Both the position numbers and the translations under genes were made by a program. Shown one piece after another: positions 6,968 to 11,369 of a stretch of DNA of 11,369 nt (position 1 is the first letter of the stretch; each line of letters opens with the position of its first letter). The stretch comes from JAFEDN01 sp963697455 (GTDB taxonomy: Bacteria; Pseudomonadota; Gammaproteobacteria; Coxiellales; Coxiellaceae), in assembly GCA_963697455.1 (NCBI GenBank), contig CAVOOI010000033.1:1-11369 (forward strand), given 5' to 3'. The notes below the pieces were generated by a model. That model was given only the letters and a program-made list of their open reading frames with translations, was not told where the DNA came from and did not search any database.

Positions 6968-8451
6968 ATGATTAGCTCATCAAGAAATACTGAAAAATTA
7001 CTTTACATTTTTCTCATCGCTTATTTTATCCTCTGGGGAATTATACCGGGGTTATTACTGCATTCTATTTACCCGAACTCAGCTCAAAACATTGCATGGG
7101 GCAATGTTTTTTCCTGGGAATATGATGAACATCCGCCTCTAGGTGCTTGGATAATAACTAGTCTCAATGCTGTATTGCACGACAATGAACTCAGTACTAT
7201 CTTGCGGCAGCCGGCTGTCTCGTTTTTTCGTTATGGATGACTTATAAGATTGCACGTTTCTACTTATCTGCTGAAAGTGCGGCTGCTGCAACGGCACTAT
7301 CTAGTCTATCCTACTATTATCTTGCTAATTTCGCACTCCAATACAATCAGAACCTGATTATGCTCGTTTTGGTTGGCGAGCGTTTACTTTTTCATAAAAA
7401 TAATCCAACAAAACCAAAGAATGGATTGGATATACTTATCAATCATTGCAGCGCTATCTATATTAGCTAAATATGAGTCCGGCATTATCCTATTCCTCGC
7501 AACTTGTTACTTATTTACCCATTTCCACAAAAAATATATACCCAACCTTTTAATAGCAATCATTTTATTTATTATTCTATTATTACCGCATATTATTTGG
7601 TTGTATTTCACGCGCATTTTTTACCTCTGCAATATGCGGTATGGCGAACAGGTATCAATCTTCCCAAAATTTCCACATTTCATCTACTGATGGAGCACGT
7701 TGAATATCCATTATCATGCCTTATTGTGCAACCATTAAATTTATTGCTGGCGATAGGTATACTTTTATTGTGTATCTATAAAAAATGGCTGCAAAAAGGC
7801 GTTGATGTTGATAATAAGTTAAAAAACTTGATTGTTTATTTTAGTATTGCCCCTCTGCTATTAACCTGCTTAATATCAATGTTAGCGGGTATCAAAATCT
7901 TAGCTGAATGGGGCTTTCCACTCCTATCATTAACTTTTTTGGGTATTTTTTATTATTCGCAATTAACTACCCAATCTTTAAAAAAGATTGTTGCTGTCAT
8001 CCTAGTTGTGCAAGTCCTAGTTTTCTCAGCGTATCTGCTCTCAACCATTCTTCCTAATAAAATCAATGGTGATAACAATCCTAGTTATACTCTTGCAAAA
8101 GCAGCCGAGTCTTACTTAGAGCAAATGGGATATACTCTGAACACAATCCAATTTATTGGGGGAGCCGAAAAGCGTGCTGAGTATTATCTTGCTGCTTACT
8201 TACCTTCCAAGCCCGCATTATTAGCCAGGAATTCACTAGACTTTAGCCCTTGGATTAATAAATCTGAGTTTCTAAAAAGTCGCGGTATAATCATCGCGAA
8301 AGGCTGTGATCAAAGTAGCCGCAGCGATTTACAACAAAAATTTAATATCATTGATGATCGCTGTATCTCAATACCTGCCGAAGATAAACTACATAGTATT
8401 GGCATATTTTTTACATTGTATATCGTTTTCCCGAAAGCAAGCGCTTTTTAG
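6968..8451 (+). pseudogene. Broken GT39-like membrane glycosyltransferase
   Basis: About 490 codons of a multi-pass inner-membrane glycosyltransferase resembling the GT39/PMT_2 family, which transfers sugars from polyprenyl-phosphate donors. The N-terminal part (6968-7240) has a helix and then EYDEHPPLGAW, the acidic loop motif of this family. The frame then changes at about 7224-7236 (in a T-run), 7364-7372 and 7605-7620. Homology passes to DSLSYYYLAN-type helices, then SILAKYESGIILFLATCYLF, and finally the open segment ending at 8451 with four or five more helices and a soluble C-terminal domain. Joining the frames gives smooth text such as LVFWLASVYFF and IIWLYFHAHFLPLQYAVW. There is no clear ribosome site; TAAAAT lies six bases before the ATG. 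Its stop is one base from the mdtI stop, tail to tail. Confidence 0.75.
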
Positions 8452-8452
8452 A

Positions 8453-8794
8453 CTATAATAGATGGGAAAATTTCATTACTATCATGCCAACCAGAATTAA
8501 TAATACTCCTAGCCATCCCGAAAGGCGTAACCATTCATCAAATAAAAATATGCTCAAAATAGCGGTTAAGACTAATCCTAGCCCGCCCCAAATTGCGTAA
8601 GCTACCGAAAGTTGCATGCCTTTTACCGCGAAACTTAAAGCTGTAAACGCTCCCATGACCAAGATGATGGCTGCGCAAGCATATTTTTTGTTTTTAAACC
8701 CTTCAGATAGTTTTAGGAAAACATTCGCGATAGCTTCTAACAAGACCGAGATACCCAGATAAATTAAATGGAAAAATGAAAAATGATTATACAT
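8453..8794 (-). CDS. mdtI: SMR-family transporter subunit, MdtI-like
   Basis: A 113-residue four-helix small multidrug resistance protein. It matches MdtI, the partner of MdtJ in a heterodimeric spermidine exporter: VLLEAIANVFLKLSEGF and VKGMQLSVAYAIWGGLG correspond closely to E. coli MdtI. With a one-residue offset, Glu20 and Trp69 match functional Glu19 and Trp68. The positions of E. coli Glu5, Asp60 and Trp81 hold Ser6, Gln61 and Ile82, so polyamine specificity may differ. The start is five bases after the mdtJ stop, and translation is probably coupled. A related quaternary-amine or drug efflux role cannot be excluded. Confidence 0.87.
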   Translation of the reverse strand: MYNHFSFFHLIYLGISVLLEAIANVFLKLSEGFKNKKYACAAIILVMGAFTALSFAVKGMQLSVAYAIWGGLGLVLTAILSIFLFDEWLRLSGWLGVLLILVGMIVMKFSHLL

Positions 8795-8799
8795 AAATT

Positions 8800-9156
8800 T
8801 TATGTTCTTTCGGATTTAGTAATAGAGCCATTGTTTACCAAAAGGATACCGATAATAATAATGGTAATTGCGAATATTTTGGCTAAATTGAGGTGTTCAG
8901 AGAACAGTAATGCACTGAAAAGCGTAATTAGCACCAAGCCCAAACTTTCCCATGCTCCGTAAGCGACGGTAAGTGAGATGCGCTGAATAGCTATTGCCAA
9001 ACTGGAATATGAGAGCAGCAACATAAAATACATAATTCCGAGTCCCGCCAGCGGGATACTTCTAACGCTATATTTCATCGCCAGAGTGCCAATCACCTCG
9101 GTAATGATAGCGATCACTAAAAAAATCCAATAATATAAAGGTGTTTTAGTAACCAT
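8800..9156 (-). CDS. mdtJ: SMR-family transporter subunit, MdtJ-like
   Basis: A 118-residue four-helix SMR protein, first gene of an mdtJI pair. With a five-residue offset, all six residues reported as important in E. coli MdtJ are present: Tyr9, Trp10, Glu20, Tyr50, Tyr66 and Glu87 (E. coli Tyr4, Trp5, Glu15, Tyr45, Tyr61, Glu82). Glu20 is the membrane-embedded proton/substrate glutamate. I chose the ATG at 9156, with AGGA just upstream, over an upstream ATG at 9195 that would add 13 residues encoded inside the repeat at 9170-9264. The repeat ends 14 bases before the start, so the transcript leader probably includes it. The likely role is proton-coupled export of spermidine with MdtI. Confidence 0.9.
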   Translation of the reverse strand: MVTKTPLYYWIFLVIAIITEVIGTLAMKYSVRSIPLAGLGIMYFMLLLSYSSLAIAIQRISLTVAYGAWESLGLVLITLFSALLFSEHLNLAKIFAITIIIIGILLVNNGSITKSERT

Positions 9157-9169
9157 ACAGTCCTGGGAG

Positions 9170-9264
9170 TACCTGAGTATGCTCAGCTTGCTCAAGCAAT
9201 TTTTCGTTGAATATCATACAAAATTGACCGTTCTGCATTTGTCGAGTTGGGAGCGAGTAGTTAC
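9170..9264 (+). repeat. Half copy of the palindromic element
   Basis: Aligns without gaps to the reverse complement of 4102-4196 over 95 bases with 7 mismatches by hand count. It keeps one terminus (GCGAGTAGTTAC ending at 9264), the conserved arm and part of the centre, but the second arm is missing; sequence left of 9170 is unrelated. No 8-bp duplication can be identified. It fills most of the gap between the sterol-desaturase-type gene and mdtJ and contains small stems (GCTTG/CAAGC, CTGAG/CTCAG) in the mdtJ leader. Confidence 0.85.
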
Positions 9265-9288
9265 AAATAATTATAGTATATGTAGCCA

Positions 9289-9316
9289 GTAACTACGAGC
9301 ATTTCCTGCTAGTTAC
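9289..9316. repeat. 28-bp imperfect palindrome with element-like ends
   Basis: GTAACTA at one end and TAGTTAC at the other. The left 12 bases (GTAACTACGAGC) match 10 of 12 bases of the terminal repeat of the element at 4102. It overlaps the last eight codons and the stop of the sterol-desaturase-type gene. It may be a deletion remnant of the same element, or simply a terminator stem (no T-run follows). Confidence 0.4.
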
Positions 9317-10024
9317 AGAATCATAGCTCTGATGATATTTCGGGCTTCTGGTCCCCATCCAGCGATCCCAAAGCAGTAAGTAAAGTCCAAAAGAGCACTT
9401 TCCTCCTTCTAGATGGTGGAGATCATGATGAACAGCCGTATTTAATATCTTGCCTAACCAATGCCGGCAAAAGTTTCGCGGATATAATTCAAATCCTGAA
9501 TGCCCATAGATGTTATAAATCAAAGAAAAAATAAAGAAAATATTGATATGCATCGGCGATAAAGGGATGATCAGCAAAAGAATGGGTACTATGCCTACCT
9601 GAATAAGGGCTTCAACCGGGCTAAATGAAAAAGCAGTCCAAGGGGACGGACTGGAAGAACGATGATGGGTGAGATGAACCCACCGAAATAACCAGCGGTG
9701 ATGCACCAGGCGATGTGTCCAATAAAAATAAGTATCATGCAGCAGAAACATCAAAAGGTATAAGATGGGTATCATTAACCAATTCTGGCAGTAGGCGCCA
9801 AAAAAATGATAAGCACTATGTGAATTCAGGGTAGATGAGTGAACACTTATTATGGAGATGGCACTGAAAATTACCGAAGAAACTGCGCTATTGCGTATTT
9901 CCCGCCAATGAACCTTGCCAGAAGGATAATACTGCTGTATTTTGCGGCTAAACATGATTTTTCTGTTCAATCCATAAAGGACCAGAAAAAACAGCCCGGC
10001 TATTATAAAATAAGTCAGAATCAT
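9293..10024 (-). CDS. Sterol desaturase / fatty acid hydroxylase family protein
   Basis: A 243-residue integral-membrane di-iron enzyme of the FA_hydroxylase superfamily (O2-dependent desaturation or hydroxylation of lipids). Histidine motifs in order: HDTYFYWTHRLVHH (96-109), HLTHH (117-121), a single His175 in YGHSG, and HHDLHH (199-204), the expected metal-ligand set. Helices lie at about 3-18, 45-62, 83-97 and 140-172. I chose the ATG at 10024 because GGAG precedes it by five bases and an extended -10 lies just upstream; a GTG at 10108 would add 28 residues but would lie upstream of that promoter. The last residues (SVTSRKCS) are encoded in a small palindrome and may be altered. The substrate cannot be told from sequence. 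Confidence 0.88.
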   Translation of the reverse strand: MILTYFIIAGLFFLVLYGLNRKIMFSRKIQQYYPSGKVHWREIRNSAVSSVIFSAISIISVHSSTLNSHSAYHFFGAYCQNWLMIPILYLLMFLLHDTYFYWTHRLVHHRWLFRWVHLTHHRSSSPSPWTAFSFSPVEALIQVGIVPILLLIIPLSPMHINIFFIFSLIYNIYGHSGFELYPRNFCRHWLGKILNTAVHHDLHHLEGGKCSFGLYLLLWDRWMGTRSPKYHQSYDSVTSRKCS

Positions 10025-10054
10025 CAAATCTCCATCTGGAGTATCAAAAGACAT

Positions 10055-10063
10055 ATTATACCA
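10055..10063 (-). promoter_or_regulatory. Extended -10 promoter of the sterol-desaturase-type gene
   Basis: TGGTATAAT on the minus strand is a consensus extended -10. It predicts a start near 10048 and a leader of about 24 bases containing GGAG, five bases before the ATG at 10024. No good -35 is visible, which is usual with an extended -10. It supports 10024 as the real start. Confidence 0.55.
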
Positions 10064-10128
10064 GAGATTACTTAATGATTTCTTAAGGATTTGAGATTGG
10101 CAAGCCACTTATATATTGGAGTACAGCT

Positions 10129-10638
10129 ATGACTATCGAGATTTATGCCTTGCAAGATCTTGCCGGGCCCGACGGGGTATGCTTTGGCTGTGGCCCGAAG
10201 AACGAGCACGGTCTACGGATCAAGAGCTACTGGGACGCTGACGACGTGCACGTTATAATGACGCACATACCGGATGCACGCTATGTCGGTTGGCCGTCAC
10301 TCGTTTATGGTGGACTGATTAGCTGCCTCGTCGATTGTCATTCAAACTGGACGGCGATGGCAAATCACTACCGCGCTGAGGGTCGTGAGCCGGGTAAGCT
10401 GCCGCGCATTGATTGTGTGACCGGCTCGTTGGGTGTGAAATATGTCAGGCCAACACCTATGGGCGTGCCGCTGACTCTCAAGGCGCGTATCGAAGGTGAA
10501 GTTGGGCGCAAGACGCGTGTGCTATGCGAGGTATATGCTCGAGACGTATTGACGGCACTGGGCGACTCGATCTTTGTCCGAGTAGATGTCGGCAATTTAG
10601 CAGAGACCGCACACTATCCAGATGTGCATGTTTTTTAA
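10129..10638 (+). CDS. PaaI-like hotdog-fold thioesterase, probably acquired
   Basis: A 169-residue soluble protein with a single hotdog fold, predicted to hydrolyse an acyl-CoA or related thioester. It starts with CFGCGPKNEHGLRI (18-31), a motif common to a subgroup of PaaI/THEM4-like thioesterases. YGGLISCLVD (60-69) stands where the family has HGG plus the helix carrying the catalytic acid (Asp69). KYVRPTPMG (104-112) and the strands to about 153 complete the fold. GGAG lies seven bases before the ATG. Composition is unlike its neighbours: hand counts give 32 and 34 G+C in the 60-base lines at 10201 and 10441, against 20 at 10741 and 25 at 9541. This suggests recent horizontal transfer. 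It is divergent from the sterol-desaturase-type gene. Confidence 0.85.
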   Translation: MTIEIYALQDLAGPDGVCFGCGPKNEHGLRIKSYWDADDVHVIMTHIPDARYVGWPSLVYGGLISCLVDCHSNWTAMANHYRAEGREPGKLPRIDCVTGSLGVKYVRPTPMGVPLTLKARIEGEVGRKTRVLCEVYARDVLTALGDSIFVRVDVGNLAETAHYPDVHVF

Positions 10639-10642
10639 ACCA

Positions 10643-10671
10643 TTGTATTTCTAGAAAAATTAATATATTAT
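10643..10671 (+). promoter_or_regulatory. Candidate promoter for the right-edge gene
   Basis: TTGTAT (10643-10648), a 17-base spacer and TATTAT (10666-10671). A start near 10678 gives a leader of about 35 bases with GGAG six bases before the ATG at 10713. It lies just after the thioesterase stop, so the edge gene is probably its own transcription unit. Confidence 0.4.
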
Positions 10672-10712
10672 TTTTTTTCTTACAATAGATTATAGATATA
10701 AAGGAGAAGACT

Positions 10713-11369
10713 ATGTCAAGAGCTGAAGATTCAAAAGGATCTGAACAAAAATTAGTAGAAACTATCTGTGATGAAAAAATCAAAACCTTATCCCCCGAAG
10801 ATGACAAATACTTGGCTGGATATATAGAAAAACTAGAAGAAGACAAACTACTTTCATGGCTTGGCCAAGAAAAACCCTATCTAGACAAGGAGTTCACCGT
10901 CCTCAAGGAATTCACCGACCCCACAGAAAACTTGACTACTCGCCTGATACATCATTTATTCCAAAAAAAGGCCAGCCTTACTCAGATCGCGATAATTAAT
11001 CGATTAAGTAGGGAATCTCTGCTAATGATATTCCAGTGGGATGATGAGAGACGCTGCACCGTCAAGGCGCTCCTTTTTGAGCATGTAAAAGATTACAACG
11101 TATTAAATGCATTGATTGCTAAGCCTACAATTTCTGAAGAAGACGCTGGAATTTTATTTTTTCGCTCAGTAAAAACAGGTCGGTTGGATAAGGCCTTCCA
11201 AAAACGCATAGCTTCTCCTTTTGTAGGCATATCCGACTGTTCTGAGGAAGAGGAAAAAGAGCGCCAATTGTTTCTATCTAATTTTATTAAAACATTTTCC
11301 GCAGATACTTTATATACTTTTTTATCTATTTTTAAGTCAGATTCAGATAGCATCTATTTTTTTAGATTG
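10713..11369 (+). CDS. Hydrophilic protein of unknown function, 3' end cut by window edge
   Basis: An open frame of 219 codons without a stop to the window edge. It is real: AAGGAG lies six bases before the ATG, a plausible promoter sits upstream, and codon use is AT-rich like the other resident genes. The product is charged and predicted mostly helical, with no signal peptide or membrane helix. It is rich in Glu, Lys, Asp and Leu, with an acidic start (about 15-55: CDEKIKTLSPEDDKYLAG, IEKLEEDKLLSWL) and an acidic patch (SEEEEKERQ) near 180. I do not recognise the family and see no catalytic motif. In a Legionellales-type genome, large orphan hydrophilic proteins of this kind are often secretion-system effectors; that is only a guess, as the C-terminus is not in view. 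Confidence 0.8.
   Translation, partial: MSRAEDSKGSEQKLVETICDEKIKTLSPEDDKYLAGYIEKLEEDKLLSWLGQEKPYLDKEFTVLKEFTDPTENLTTRLIHHLFQKKASLTQIAIINRLSRESLLMIFQWDDERRCTVKALLFEHVKDYNVLNALIAKPTISEEDAGILFFRSVKTGRLDKAFQKRIASPFVGISDCSEEEEKERQLFLSNFIKTFSADTLYTFLSIFKSDSDSIYFFRL

Noticed and set aside
10025..10108. GTG start at 10108 for the sterol-desaturase-type gene
   Set aside because: The 28 added residues lie upstream of and across an extended -10 promoter, while the ATG at 10024 has GGAG at ideal spacing.
10660..10690. PmrA-type TTAAT tandem box before the right-edge gene
   Set aside because: Only one half-site (TTAAT) is present; the second half does not fit, and the region is plain A/T-rich.
10368..10846. 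Minus-strand open frames across the thioesterase and the following gap
   Set aside because: They are antisense shadows of a well-supported plus-strand gene with its own ribosome site and family motifs.
11093..11353. 86-residue minus-strand open frame at the right edge
   Set aside because: Antisense to the open gene starting at 10713, which has a ribosome site and a candidate promoter.
1..11369. Search for a defence island, toxin-antitoxin pair, CRISPR array or prophage genes
   Set aside because: No nuclease, transposase, integrase, methylase or repeat-spacer pattern was found; the genes are envelope, lipid and signalling functions.

Overview
The window looks like a stretch of an AT-rich gammaproteobacterial chromosome. 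The outer-membrane and envelope genes (phospholipase PldA, lipoprotein MltA, MdtJI) are typical of Gram-negative gammaproteobacteria. The low G+C and the mixture of intact and decaying genes would suit a host-associated lineage such as the Legionellales/Coxiellaceae. That placement is an inference; there is no rRNA or tRNA in the window to test it.

Layout. Bases 1-1775 (minus strand) hold a two-gene unit: an MscS-type channel followed by pldA, which runs off the left edge. Back-to-back sigma70-like promoters that share their -35 region (about 1809-1859) separate it from mltA (plus). A membrane delta-9 type fatty acid desaturase follows (3156-3983, plus). Next comes a 174-bp palindromic insertion element with perfect 8-bp target duplications (4094-4283). 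It sits in the last codons of a broken membrane-sensor/PAS/GGDEF/EAL gene (4284-6820, minus). A perfect 28-bp palindrome lies between that gene and a second broken gene, a GT39-like membrane glycosyltransferase (6968-8451, plus). Bases 8453-9156 (minus) carry mdtJ-mdtI, a paired SMR spermidine-type exporter. Upstream of mdtJ is a half copy of the palindromic element (9170-9264, 7 differences in 95 bases), then a sterol-desaturase/fatty-acid-hydroxylase family gene (9293-10024, minus). Divergent from it is a G+C-rich hotdog thioesterase (10129-10638, plus) that looks acquired. A hydrophilic protein of unknown function starts at 10713 and is open to the right edge.

Functional picture. Most intact genes act at the envelope: phospholipid turnover (PldA), osmotic protection (MscS), peptidoglycan turnover (MltA), acyl-chain desaturation, polyamine or drug export (MdtJI), and an oxygen-dependent lipid-modifying enzyme. 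The c-di-GMP gene and the glycosyltransferase are both intact in domain content but broken by several frame changes. They are either recent pseudogenes or products of base-call errors in homopolymers. The clearest non-genic structure is the palindromic element, a probable MITE whose termini and 8-bp duplications resemble the IS66 family. I see no defence system, CRISPR array or obviously new multi-gene system.
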